Shown here: piece after piece, positions 51,049 to 59,313 of the stretch
Numbering within the stretch: position 1 is the first letter of the stretch
Layout of the letters: each line of letters starts with the position of its first letter
Notes under the pieces: model-generated
Database searches by the model: none
What the model was told of the DNA's origin: nothing
Seen by the model: the letters and a program-made list of their open reading frames with translations, nothing else
Origin: Azophilus sp965116165
GTDB taxonomy: Bacteria; Pseudomonadota; Gammaproteobacteria; Pseudomonadales; Azotimanducaceae
Direction: 5' to 3'
DNA length: 64,000 bases
Assembly: GCA_965116165.1 (NCBI GenBank)
Contig: OZ220484.1
Coordinates: forward strand, 3,162,001 to 3,226,000
Translations under genes and position numbers: made by a program

Positions 51049-52405
51049 CCACCAGGCGAATGGGCTTCTGGCGGCGGTCCACTTCGGTCAGCGATGCCGT
51101 GGCGCCGCGCCCCACCAGTTCGACCTCCACCCCGATTCCCAATTTGTTTTTCAACAGTGCCCGAATGCGTCCGGGGAGCTCCGGACTGGCTTGGCCCACC
51201 TCCGCCCTCACCACAAAACCACCATCCCGGGTGACGCGGCAGACGAATTCGCCCAGGAACTCCGGCACCTGCTCGAGCAACGGCCCCAGCGCCTGTGGGA
51301 AGATGTTGATGCCCTTGATCTTCACCATGTTGTCGCTGCGCCCGAGAAATCCCTCGATGCGGCGCAGATTGAATCCGAGCGCCGAGGCGCCGCTCCGCTC
51401 CATGGTGACATCGTGGGTGTTGAATCGAATGATGGGGTAGATGTCATCCTTGAACAGGCAGGTGCAGACCATGTCACCGTGGGCGCCGGCGGCTACCGGA
51501 GCTCCGCTATCCACATCCAGCAGCTCCAGGAAGTGGGCGTCTTCCATGACATAAAGACCATCCCGGTCCGGGCCCTCGCCGGCGATGACCCCGGTGTCGC
51601 CGACACCGTACCAGTCGTAGCAGGCGGCACCGCCCCACAGGTCCGCGATGGCCGTGCGTTTTTCCCGTCCCATCTGCCCGCTGATCAGGCGCACGCGAAT
51701 GTCCTCGCCCATGACCAGGCCCCGCGCCGCCGCCACCTCCGCCAAGCGCTTGAGGTAGTCGGCAAAGCCGACGATCACCGTCACCCCGAAATCGCGCATG
51801 AGCTCGACCTGGCGTGTCGAGGGCGTTTCAACACCGGTTCCCGCCGAGAGGAAAATCGCATTGGTCCAGTGCAGGATCGCCTCGCGAATATAGTGGCCGC
51901 CGTTGATGGGCCCGTGGCCATAGACGGAGTGCACGACATCGTTGCCGGCTATACCCTGTAGACTGTAGATCCTGGCGAGCAGCAGATTTTGAATTTCCCG
52001 CGACCTGGCGCCGAACAGCAGTGGCTGGGGTTGGCCGGTGGTGCCGCTGGTGGTGTGGAAGATGACGGGTTGGTGGTTCCCGTCCCGTGGATCAAAGCCG
52101 CCGAAATCGCCGAACGGTGGATGCGCATTGATGCTCGCCATCAAATCCGACTTGTCGAATACCGGCAGTTTCCCGATATCGGTCAGGCCTCGGATGTCCC
52201 CGGGCTGCGCACCGACCCGCCGCCAAAGACGGCGGTAGAAACCGGTTTGCCAGGCCCGCTCCACGCAACGTCGGAATAGCCGATCTTGCCGGGCGAAGAG
52301 CTCGTCGCGGCTCAGGCGTCGGGCAAAATTCTCGAAATCGGCGCCGATCGGATGTTGGTCGGGCAGGGCTTGGACGTCGGCGGCCGCAAAATAGTTGGTC
52401 GGCAT
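51035..52405 (-). CDS. Phenylacetate-CoA ligase-like adenylate-forming enzyme
   Basis: The 456-residue protein resembles PaaK. The P-loop is FHTTSGTTGQPQPLLF near residue 115; further motifs are YDWYGVGDTG, the PaaK-like DDIYPIIRFNTHDVT, and the C-terminal GRSDNMVKIKGINIFPQAL with hinge Asp. PaaK-type ligases activate aromatic or related acids with ATP and CoA. It starts 3 bp after the MmgE/PrpD gene and overlaps the amidase, so all are one operon. The acid substrate is unknown. Confidence 0.9.
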   Translation of the reverse strand: MPTNYFAAADVQALPDQHPIGADFENFARRLSRDELFARQDRLFRRCVERAWQTGFYRRLWRRVGAQPGDIRGLTDIGKLPVFDKSDLMASINAHPPFGDFGGFDPRDGNHQPVIFHTTSGTTGQPQPLLFGARSREIQNLLLARIYSLQGIAGNDVVHSVYGHGPINGGHYIREAILHWTNAIFLSAGTGVETPSTRQVELMRDFGVTVIVGFADYLKRLAEVAAARGLVMGEDIRVRLISGQMGREKRTAIADLWGGAACYDWYGVGDTGVIAGEGPDRDGLYVMEDAHFLELLDVDSGAPVAAGAHGDMVCTCLFKDDIYPIIRFNTHDVTMERSGASALGFNLRRIEGFLGRSDNMVKIKGINIFPQALGPLLEQVPEFLGEFVCRVTRDGGFVVRAEVGQASPELPGRIRALLKNKLGIGVEVELVGRGATASLTEVDRRQKPIRLVDERV

Positions 52406-52408
52406 CGC

Positions 52409-53758
52409 TTAATCGCCCGTGACCGGATCGAGCACGCGAATCGCCCTGGCCGAGTTCGGCAGGTTCGCCACGGCCCCGGCGAGCTCGTCCGCGCGCCCGG
52501 ACTCGCCGTAGACGGAAGCCAGGCAGGTTTCGGCCTTGGCGTGTCGGTCGGCGGTGCCGAGCGGACATTGCGGCGAGCCGGGTAGGGCATCAATGCGCAC
52601 CCTGCGCAAAGACCCGTCGCGCAGTTTCGCCGTTATTGTTTGGGGTATGAACGCGGTCGGGTCGGAGGTCGTATTGCGGGCGGCGGCGAAGCGCCCGGCC
52701 ACGGCCAAAAGGTCGGGGTCGCGCAGGCGCGCTTCGACGAAGTGTTGCAAACCAACCCGGCCCTCGGTCAACGCCACCGCGCCCACATAGGCGAAACACA
52801 ATCGGGCGTAGTTGACATCCATGGCGGGCTTGGGCGGACGAATGACCAGTTGATGAATGAGAGGCGGTGCGGTCAACGTCAGCTTCTCAAGGTCGGTTGC
52901 GGCGACGCCGTCGGCGCGCAGCCGCAGTACGCCGGCAATACCGCCATGGGTGGCCCTACCCGACGGCCAGGGTTTGTGGCTCAATCGGGTAACCTGCCAG
53001 GCCTTGCCCAGATTGTCGGTGACAGCGTCGGGGCTCCAGCTTTCCTCGAAAAGCGCAAAATACCCGTAGCGGCCCTCCAGGCTGTCTTGGGGCGCCGGAA
53101 TTCCGGCTTCCGCCAGATCGGCGGCCACCAATCCCGCGCGGGCGGCGCCGGCAATCTGTAGCGGCAGCACGGGCTTGCCCTCCTCGTGCGCCTGCATGGT
53201 GCCGGCCGCTTGCGAGAGCGCGTGGCCGAAGCAGTCGCGCATCCGTTGCGCGGCGAACCCCCGCAGCACGCCAACCGCCGCGGCGGCGCCGAAAACACCG
53301 GCCGTCGCGGGCCGAAAGAAGGTCGGCGGCGCCCTTGCGGCCATGCCGAGCAGCGCCGCCACCTCGACACCCAGGGTCAATGCATGGAGTAGCGTCGGCC
53401 CGTCCACGGGCTCGGTGTGTTGTTCGCATGCCGCCAGGGCGGCGGGTACCACCGCCGTCATCACATGCGCCACCGCCTGCTCGTGGACGCAATCGAATTC
53501 CAGGCAATGCATTTGATAGGCATTGACGAATGCCGCCGCCGCCGCCGGCAGACGTATGCCGTCCCCCGCGACCCGCGCATCGGTGCCCCGTCCCCAGCGC
53601 GCGGCAATGCCGACTACGCCGTCTCGATGGGGATGCGCTCGCCCCGCCACGGCAACGGCGAGACTGTCCATCAGGAACACCTGTGTGGCCGCCACCGCCG
53701 ATGGGGGTAGATCCTCAAAGCGGGTCTCCGTGGTGAGTTGAATGATTTCCTCAAGCAC
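52409..53758 (-). CDS. MmgE/PrpD family protein
   Basis: The 449-residue protein has the MmgE/PrpD opening (DSLAVAVAGRAHPH), AFVNAYQMHCLEFDCVHEQAVAHVMTAVVPAAL and AAAVGVLRGFAAQRMRDCFGHALSQAAGTMQAHEEG. The family covers 2-methylcitrate dehydratase, cis-aconitate decarboxylase and iminodisuccinate epimerase. The usual DDxH-type motif is replaced by EFDCVHEQA, so a true methylcitrate dehydratase role is doubtful. It is embedded between a CoA-transferase and a CoA ligase, suggesting dehydration or epimerisation of a catabolic intermediate. Confidence 0.87.
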   Translation of the reverse strand: MLEEIIQLTTETRFEDLPPSAVAATQVFLMDSLAVAVAGRAHPHRDGVVGIAARWGRGTDARVAGDGIRLPAAAAAFVNAYQMHCLEFDCVHEQAVAHVMTAVVPAALAACEQHTEPVDGPTLLHALTLGVEVAALLGMAARAPPTFFRPATAGVFGAAAAVGVLRGFAAQRMRDCFGHALSQAAGTMQAHEEGKPVLPLQIAGAARAGLVAADLAEAGIPAPQDSLEGRYGYFALFEESWSPDAVTDNLGKAWQVTRLSHKPWPSGRATHGGIAGVLRLRADGVAATDLEKLTLTAPPLIHQLVIRPPKPAMDVNYARLCFAYVGAVALTEGRVGLQHFVEARLRDPDLLAVAGRFAAARNTTSDPTAFIPQTITAKLRDGSLRRVRIDALPGSPQCPLGTADRHAKAETCLASVYGESGRADELAGAVANLPNSARAIRVLDPVTGD

Positions 53759-53850
53759 CGTTCATCCCGATCCGCTTTGGTGAAGGCCGCGCCCTTTGCA
53801 TGGCCGCCGCGGCTTTACCCGGCTTTGGTGGTGCGCGGCCCGGTCGCGCA

Positions 53851-55020
53851 TCAGATAACGCCCCGCGACCGCCAGTCGGCAAGGGTCTGTTCGTCGATGC
53901 CCAGCGAGCGCCCGATTTCGAGCGAGTGCTCGCCGTAATCCGGGATTTCCAGATTGGGCCGCGCGGCCTCGGCGGCGAATTTGATGGGCACCCCGAGGTG
54001 CCGGTTGCCTCCCTGGTCGATGAGCAGCATGCGCCGGTGGGCGGTGTGCGGGTCGTCGAAGGCATCTTTCAGGGAGCGCACGAAGGCCCAGCAGCAATCC
54101 ACCGGCGCCAGAAACGATTCCCAATGGGCACGCGGGTGTTCCGCAAAGCGTTCTTTGAAGAAAGAGCGTAGGGGGGCTTGCCGCGGACCCGGCTCGACCT
54201 CCGCGTAGGACATCAGATCCAGTCGGCCGAAAGCCGAGAGTAGATTGTGGGCGAACTTGACCTCGGAGCCGCCGAGCACCAGAAATTCCCCGTCGGCCGT
54301 TTCGTAGATGTGGTACATCGCCGCGCCCCCGAACGAACGCATCGTCTTGGCGACGGGATGTGCGCTGTCGCCGAATACCGGGCCGGTGACATTCGGTGTC
54401 CAGGCAAGCAGCGCGTCGTACATGGATAGGTCGATGTGGTCGCCGTGGCCGGTGCGCTCCCTTGCCAGCAACGCCATCAGAATGGCCAGGCCCGCCATCA
54501 ACGAGGAGACCATGTCCGCCGCCGGCACATTCGGGGCCGCCGGTTTGTCGTCCTCCAGCCCGCGATTGAGCGCCGCGAGGCCGGCGAGCGCCTGTATCGT
54601 CAGGTCGTGGGCCGGCTTGTCGCGGAGCGGGCCATCCTGGCCAAAGGCCGATATGGAGCAGTACACCAGGCCCGGATTGGCGGCGCTCAGGGTTGCATAG
54701 TCGATGCCCAATCGCTTGACGACCCCCGGCCGGAACGCCTCGACAAGCACATCCGCGGTCTTGGCGAGTGCATGGAACAGGCGCTGCCCGCCTGCGTCCT
54801 TGAGGTTGATCTTGAGGCTGCGCTTGCCTCTGGCGATATTGCGGAACCAGACCGAGATGTCCTCCGCGTCGCGATAGCCGATCACCCGCGTGGGCTCGCC
54901 GATCCCGTTGGCCGGCTCCACCATGATCACATCGGCACCGTGGTCGGCCAGCATCATGGTCAGGTGCGGGCCGGGCAGGAACGCCGACAGATCCAGTACT
55001 CGAATGCCTTTCAGTTTCAT
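53851..55020 (-). CDS. CaiB/BaiF family CoA-transferase
   Basis: The 389-residue class III CoA-transferase starts KGIRVLDLSAFLPGPHLTMMLADHGADVIMVEP. It has NIARGKRSLKINLKDAGGQ, ADVLVEAFRPGVVKRLGIDY, and an Asp in VSSLMAGLAIL-context (AADMVSSLM) as the probable nucleophile. These enzymes move CoA between carboxylic acids. It is the first gene of the CaiB-PrpD-ligase-amidase operon and is followed by 92 bp before PrpD. Substrates unknown. Confidence 0.92.
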   Translation of the reverse strand: MKLKGIRVLDLSAFLPGPHLTMMLADHGADVIMVEPANGIGEPTRVIGYRDAEDISVWFRNIARGKRSLKINLKDAGGQRLFHALAKTADVLVEAFRPGVVKRLGIDYATLSAANPGLVYCSISAFGQDGPLRDKPAHDLTIQALAGLAALNRGLEDDKPAAPNVPAADMVSSLMAGLAILMALLARERTGHGDHIDLSMYDALLAWTPNVTGPVFGDSAHPVAKTMRSFGGAAMYHIYETADGEFLVLGGSEVKFAHNLLSAFGRLDLMSYAEVEPGPRQAPLRSFFKERFAEHPRAHWESFLAPVDCCWAFVRSLKDAFDDPHTAHRRMLLIDQGGNRHLGVPIKFAAEAARPNLEIPDYGEHSLEIGRSLGIDEQTLADWRSRGVI

Positions 55021-55044
55021 CGGTAAATTACTGGTATTGCGACA

Positions 55045-55176
55045 CTAGTGTCCTGTCCCGGAAATGCGCATATTATTCGACCTGCGTGTAATGTATCGTA
55101 TATTATTGATTTTAAATGAAATTATTTTTTATAGACCGGTGAATATTTTATAGCGAATTTGCGGGACAGAACACTA
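55045..55176. repeat. Family B MITE, full length
   Basis: The ends GTGTCCTGTCCCG and, inverted, GTGTTCTGTCCCG are flanked by CTAG at 55044-55047 and 55174-55177. Near-perfect terminal repeats make this one of the best copies. It lies immediately upstream of the CoA-transferase start. Confidence 0.88.
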
Positions 55177-55177
55177 G

Positions 55178-55379
55178 GGAAGATCTGAACAATTCGATAG
55201 AGCAGCGTTTGACTACTCGTAAGGTATTGATTTTATTAAATCGGATGCCGCGACTCCAAGATTAGGGAACCTCTGATTAATCCTGTATTTAAGGTATCCG
55301 AGTCAATAAAATCAATAGGTTACGAGTTCCTCAATAGTGCTCTGTTGATTTGTTCAGACCTTCCTTAATCAGAGGTTCC
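55178..55379. repeat. Family A MITE inside another family A MITE
   Basis: The outer copy (55178-55379) has a perfect CTAG duplication (55174-55177 and 55380-55383). The inner copy (55266-55364, 99 bp, opposite orientation) has TTAG and TTAA flanks. The right CTAG is also the TAG stop of the next CoA-transferase gene, and the left CTAG is shared with the family B copy. Confidence 0.9.
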
Positions 55380-56513
55380 CTAGGTAAATTCCTCATCGTG
55401 CTCGCCGAGCAGTGGGCCGCGTCGGTTGGGCGACCGGGTTCCGTTGATCCGCAACGGGCTCGACAACATGCGCAGCCCCCCTTGTCGGTTCGGGTGCTCG
55501 ACCTCGTTTGTCATACCCACCTCCTCGACGAACGGATTGTCCAGTGCTTCGCCGATGTCGTTGACCTCGGCGACGGGCACCTGGCCGGAAAGTAACGCCA
55601 GCCAGTGTCCTTTCGGATGGGTGACGAGGGTCGTCTCGACGGTTTCCTGCAGAACCTCCCGATTGGCCAGCCGCTCGGCCGGATCGACAAACCGTGCATC
55701 CGTCAGCAGGTCGGGCCGACCGATGGCATCGCAGAAAAGCCGCCAGAACTTGGGCGTCTGGCACATGACAAACAACCAGCCGTCGCGGGCGCGGAAAAGC
55801 TGGCTCGGCACGACGCTCGGGTGCGAGGAACGGGTCAGCCGCGCGGTGCGCAAGCCTTCGTTCAGATACCAAACCGCGGGATAGGATAGCTGGTGCAGCG
55901 CCGTGTCGAATAGCGATACGTCAACATCGCACCCCCGGCCGGTGTCGCGCGCCCGCATCACCGCGGAAATCAAGCCGAGCGCCATAAGCGAGCCGGTCAT
56001 GTAGTCCACCATGGACAGGCCAAAGCGCGCGGGCGGGCCGTCCGGCTCGCCGGTGAGCGTCAGAAAGCCACACTCGGCCTGCATTAGATAGTCGTAACCC
56101 GGCCAGGATGCCCGGCTGTTGTCCCGCCCGTAGGCGGACAGGTGGGCGCAGACGATGGCGGGTTGCAACGGCGCCAGATCCACGTAGCGAATCCCAAGTT
56201 TTTCGGGCTGGTCGCCGCGCAGGTTGTTGGCGACCGCATCCGCGTCGGCCAGCATGCGCTCGAATCTGGCGCGGCCGGCGGCGGATTTCAGGTTTAGATT
56301 TACGCTCTTCTTGCCGCGGCCGAAGGCCTGATGGAATTGGCTGTCCCGGTCGCCCAGCGGATAGGGATCGACGCGCCTGGAATAGTCGCCGCCGGTCGCG
56401 CCGTTCTCCACCTTGATGACCTCCGCGCCAAGTTCGGCCAGAAGTTGGGTGCCGTAGGGGCCCGCCCCGTAGTGCTCGATGCTAAGCACCCGCACCCCGC
56501 TCAATACGCTCAT
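55380..56513 (-). CDS. CaiB/BaiF family CoA-transferase (second copy)
   Basis: The 377-residue class III CoA-transferase begins SGVRVLSIEHYGAGPYGTQLLAELGAEVIKVENG. It has GRGKKSVNLNLKSAAGR, ADAVANNLRGDQPEKLGI and SMVDYMTGSLMALGLI with the probable catalytic Asp. It is only distantly similar to the copy at 53851. AGGAGG lies 8 nt ahead of the ATG. It follows the acyl-CoA dehydrogenase by 168 bp and ends at a MITE block that splits the catabolic cluster. Its TAG is part of a CTAG target duplication. Confidence 0.92.
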   Translation of the reverse strand: MSVLSGVRVLSIEHYGAGPYGTQLLAELGAEVIKVENGATGGDYSRRVDPYPLGDRDSQFHQAFGRGKKSVNLNLKSAAGRARFERMLADADAVANNLRGDQPEKLGIRYVDLAPLQPAIVCAHLSAYGRDNSRASWPGYDYLMQAECGFLTLTGEPDGPPARFGLSMVDYMTGSLMALGLISAVMRARDTGRGCDVDVSLFDTALHQLSYPAVWYLNEGLRTARLTRSSHPSVVPSQLFRARDGWLFVMCQTPKFWRLFCDAIGRPDLLTDARFVDPAERLANREVLQETVETTLVTHPKGHWLALLSGQVPVAEVNDIGEALDNPFVEEVGMTNEVEHPNRQGGLRMLSSPLRINGTRSPNRRGPLLGEHDEEFT

Positions 56514-56681
56514 TGCGTGTCCTCCTTAAGTTGGAAGTTGGTGAACTTTCGCGTTTCTTCGAGAAAGCCGGCTGGGGGTTGCCGCATGGTCACGCCTCCT
56601 TGGCCGTTCAACACGAATATGGACAGTATGTCGTATTGGCTGAGGCATGTTGCCATTGGCCCTCGGGGTTGGATAGCCGGC
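56514..56681. other. Spacer between the acyl-CoA dehydrogenase and the CoA-transferase
   Basis: A 63-codon minus-strand frame (56510-56701) crosses it and ends on the ATG of the CoA-transferase (ATGA). It shows no family features and overlaps the dehydrogenase end, so I do not call it a gene, although a short leader of 25 codons starting MRQPPAGFLEE cannot be excluded. Confidence 0.3.
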
Positions 56682-57884
56682 TCAGACGGGATTGCGGGCA
56701 ACGAGTTGACGGGCGATGATGATGCGCTGCATTTCGTTGGTGCCCTCGCCGATACACATCAGTGGCGCATCCCGGTACAGCCGCTCCACCGGGTATTCTT
56801 TCGAATAGCCATAGCCGCCGTGGATGCGCATGGCTTCCAGGGCGTTCTCCACCGCGCTTTCCGACGCGAAGTATTTGGCCATCCCGGCTTCCATGTCGCA
56901 GCGTTCGCCGGCGTCGTAGGCGCGGGCGGCATCCAGGGTGAGTAGTTCCGCGGCTCGGGTGCGGGTCGCCATCTCGCCGAGTTTCAGTTGAATGGCCTGG
57001 TGTTCGCAGATTGGCTTGCCGAAGGTCTGCCGGGTTTGCGCATAGGCGGTCGCCTCCCTAAGCGCCCGACGGGCGATACCGACGGAACGGGCGGCGATGT
57101 TGATGCGGCCCAGCTCCAGTCCGCCGACGGCCATGTAGAATCCTTTGCCCGCCACGCCGCCGACCAGATGTCGCTTGGCATCCAGCTGGTAGTTCTCAAA
57201 TATCAATTCCGCCGAATCAATGCCCTTGTAGCCCAGCTTTTCCAGTTTGCGCCCGGTTTTGAAGCCCGGGTGCGGCTTGCCGGTGTCCGGATCCACCTTA
57301 GGCGCGATAAACATCGACATGCCCTTGCGCGGCGGCGCGGCCTGGGTGTCGGTCTTGACCAGCAGCGCCACCGCCCCGCCCTCTATGCCGTTGCTGATCC
57401 AAGTTTTGGTGCCGTTGACAACATAGTCCCCGCCCCGCGCATCCGCCCCTGTGCGGATACCCTGCAGGTCCGTGCCCGCATTCGGTTCGGTGAGCGCCAG
57501 GGCACCGCGAATCTCGCCGGTGACGAACTTCGGCAACCAATACTCCTTTTGGAAGCCTGTTCCAAAACGCTCGACGATGCGCGCCATCATCAGGTGCGAG
57601 TTGAATATGCCGGTGAGCGCCATCCATTCTTCCGAAATCAGGGCGACAATCTTGGCGTAGGTGCCCGCGGACAGGCCAAGTCCACCATGTTCCTCCGCTA
57701 TGGTGGCGCCGAACAGTCCGAGTTCCCGCATCTGCTCGACCAGGGCCCGGGGGTAGATGTCATCGCGCTCGAGCGCGGTGGCCCGGGGCTTCACCTCCTT
57801 GTCCACCCACTTCGATACGGCATCGAGAATGGCCTGCTCGTCGGTGTCGTTGTGGGGGGGCGCATGGGTCGTCGCATCGTTCAT
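56682..57884 (-). CDS. Acyl-CoA dehydrogenase
   Basis: From the ATG at 57884 the enzyme has 400 residues; the frame extends 12 codons further. ACAD features: GLFGATIAEEHGGLGLSAGTY, ALTEPNAGTDLQGI, the FAD-site strand TKTWISNG, QTFGKPICEHQAIQLKLGEMATRTRAAELL, and the catalytic-base region CIGEGTNEMQRIIIARQLV, where Glu precedes GTN. Probable role: oxidation of a short or branched acyl-CoA with transfer to ETF. It starts 32 bp after the deacetylase stop, so the two are cotranscribed. Confidence 0.93.
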   Translation of the reverse strand: MNDATTHAPPHNDTDEQAILDAVSKWVDKEVKPRATALERDDIYPRALVEQMRELGLFGATIAEEHGGLGLSAGTYAKIVALISEEWMALTGIFNSHLMMARIVERFGTGFQKEYWLPKFVTGEIRGALALTEPNAGTDLQGIRTGADARGGDYVVNGTKTWISNGIEGGAVALLVKTDTQAAPPRKGMSMFIAPKVDPDTGKPHPGFKTGRKLEKLGYKGIDSAELIFENYQLDAKRHLVGGVAGKGFYMAVGGLELGRINIAARSVGIARRALREATAYAQTRQTFGKPICEHQAIQLKLGEMATRTRAAELLTLDAARAYDAGERCDMEAGMAKYFASESAVENALEAMRIHGGYGYSKEYPVERLYRDAPLMCIGEGTNEMQRIIIARQLVARNPV

Positions 57885-57916
57885 AGTGAGGCTCTTTTGA
57901 AGATGTCCGGTTGTCG

Positions 57917-58825
57917 TCATTCGTCGGTCCGATTCGGTTGGGCCGGCCTCGGCACCGCGTCGGCGAAGGCGCTTGCGATCGCCCGACGGGTCGCCACCCA
58001 GACATCGCTTCGGTCGTGCACGTGATCCAAAAACCGTTCAAGCGCTCCGATTCGGCCCGGGCGACCGATAATCCGTAGGTGCAGGCCGAGCGACATCATC
58101 CGTGGCCCAAGTTGCTGAGCCTCCCGGATCAGCCAATCATAGGTGTCGATGGCGTAGGTCGCCCAGTTTCCAGGGGTCAGCGACGGCGCGGTCCACAGCT
58201 TCATGTCGTTGGTGTCCAGCGCATAGGGCACGATTAGGAGCGGCCGTTGGCCGTCCGCGCCGCAATCCACCAGTGTCCAGAACGGCAAATCGCTGGAATA
58301 GTCGTCCATGTGGTAGGTGAAACCCTGCTCGATCAAGAGCCGTTGGGTGTTTTCGGTGTGCAGAAAGCGCGACAGCCAGCCCACCGGGCGTGTGCCGGTG
58401 GTCTTTTCGATGGATTGCCAAGCGTCGCGGATGAAGGCGCGCTCCTCGGCTTCCTCCATGCGGAATTGGTGTACCCAGCGGTAGCCGTGACAGGCAATTT
58501 CGCAATCCGCCGCCGTCAGGTGCCGTGCGAGTTCCGGGGCCCGCACAAGGGCGAGCGCCGCGGCGGTGGCGGTGAACGCCAGGCCGCGTTGTTCGAGCAT
58601 CCCGAGGACGCGCGGCGACCCGGCATTGAGCCCGTAGCGGTAGTTGGATTCATTGCCGTGCACCCGCATGGGCCGCCGCGGAATCGCGCCGAGTTCATCG
58701 ACCGGCTCTGGGGAGGCATCGCCATCCAGGATGTTCATCTCGGCACCTTCCTCGACATTGACGACAATGGAGAGCGCGAGCGGTGCGCCGTTGGGCCAGG
58801 TGAAATCGCGCGGTAGACCGGTCAT
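57917..58825 (-). CDS. Polysaccharide deacetylase / PuuE-like allantoinase family protein
   Basis: I start at the ATG at 58825 (302 aa), giving WPNGAPLALSIVVNVEEGAE, the first NodB-like motif with Glu-Glu as in PuuE. Further features are RVHGNESNYRYGLNAG, EIACHGYRWVHQF with metal-ligand His, and the late LHLRIIGRPGRIGAL. The PuuE branch includes metal-independent allantoinase and other cyclic-amide hydrolases, as well as uncharacterised deacetylases. With the amidase in the same cluster, a cyclic or acylated amide is a reasonable guess for the substrate (inference). Confidence 0.85.
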   Translation of the reverse strand: MTGLPRDFTWPNGAPLALSIVVNVEEGAEMNILDGDASPEPVDELGAIPRRPMRVHGNESNYRYGLNAGSPRVLGMLEQRGLAFTATAAALALVRAPELARHLTAADCEIACHGYRWVHQFRMEEAEERAFIRDAWQSIEKTTGTRPVGWLSRFLHTENTQRLLIEQGFTYHMDDYSSDLPFWTLVDCGADGQRPLLIVPYALDTNDMKLWTAPSLTPGNWATYAIDTYDWLIREAQQLGPRMMSLGLHLRIIGRPGRIGALERFLDHVHDRSDVWVATRRAIASAFADAVPRPAQPNRTDE

Positions 58826-58904
58826 GGCGCATCCCGACCGGCAACATCTCGCGATCCTTCGATCATGTGAGGACATTTCGGCTGCATATTCCCACCGTTG
58901 ACTC

Positions 58905-58931
58905 TCACAGGTGTTCTACGGCACAAGCTCC
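58905..58931. repeat. Family E terminus next to a family B element
   Basis: CACAGGTGTTCTACGGCACA followed by AGCTCCTAG matches the terminus seen at 5263 and 35035. A family B element has inserted at its CTAG. Confidence 0.5.
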
Positions 58932-59062
58932 TAGTGTGCTGTCCCGCAAATTCGCTATAAAATATTCACCGGTCTATAAAAAATAATTTAATTTAAAATC
59001 AATAATATACGATACATTACACGCAGGTCGAATAATATGCGCATTTCCGGGACAGGACACTA
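58932..59062. repeat. Family B MITE, full length
   Basis: The ends GTGTGCTGTCCCG and, inverted, GTGTCCTGTCCCG are flanked by CTAG (58931-58934 and 59060-59063). It is in reverse orientation to the copy at 55045 and lies upstream of the TonB receptor promoter region. Confidence 0.88.
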
Positions 59063-59217
59063 GATTCGCATAATAGCAGCGCTCAACCCATCTCGGTGCT
59101 GGGGGGAAGGGTACCCGGCGAGTCCAAAATACAAATGACCATCCAGCTTGATAATGACTCAATGATATATTAACATATCTTTAAGTTGAATCAGTCGTTC
59201 ACAATCTTTCACAATAG

Positions 59218-59232
59218 TGAGAATCGCTATCA
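59218..59232. promoter_or_regulatory. Candidate Fur box upstream of the TonB receptor
   Basis: TGAGAATCGCTATCA matches the 7-1-7 Fur consensus TGATAATNATTATCA at 11 of 14 positions and lies 82 bp before the ATG at 59314, in an AT-rich stretch. A second half-like sequence, GATAATGA, is at 59150. This would make the receptor iron-repressed. Scored by eye only. Confidence 0.35.
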
Positions 59233-59313
59233 ACGACAGGCCACGGGCATTTGGTTCCATATCCATCAACTGAAACACCTCTGTAAATCGGTGCATTGGG
59301 GAGAATGACAAAC

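Noticed and set aside
52409..53758. Assignment of the MmgE/PrpD gene as prpD (2-methylcitrate dehydratase)
   Set aside because: No methylcitrate cycle gene is nearby, the conserved motif differs, and the family has several functions.
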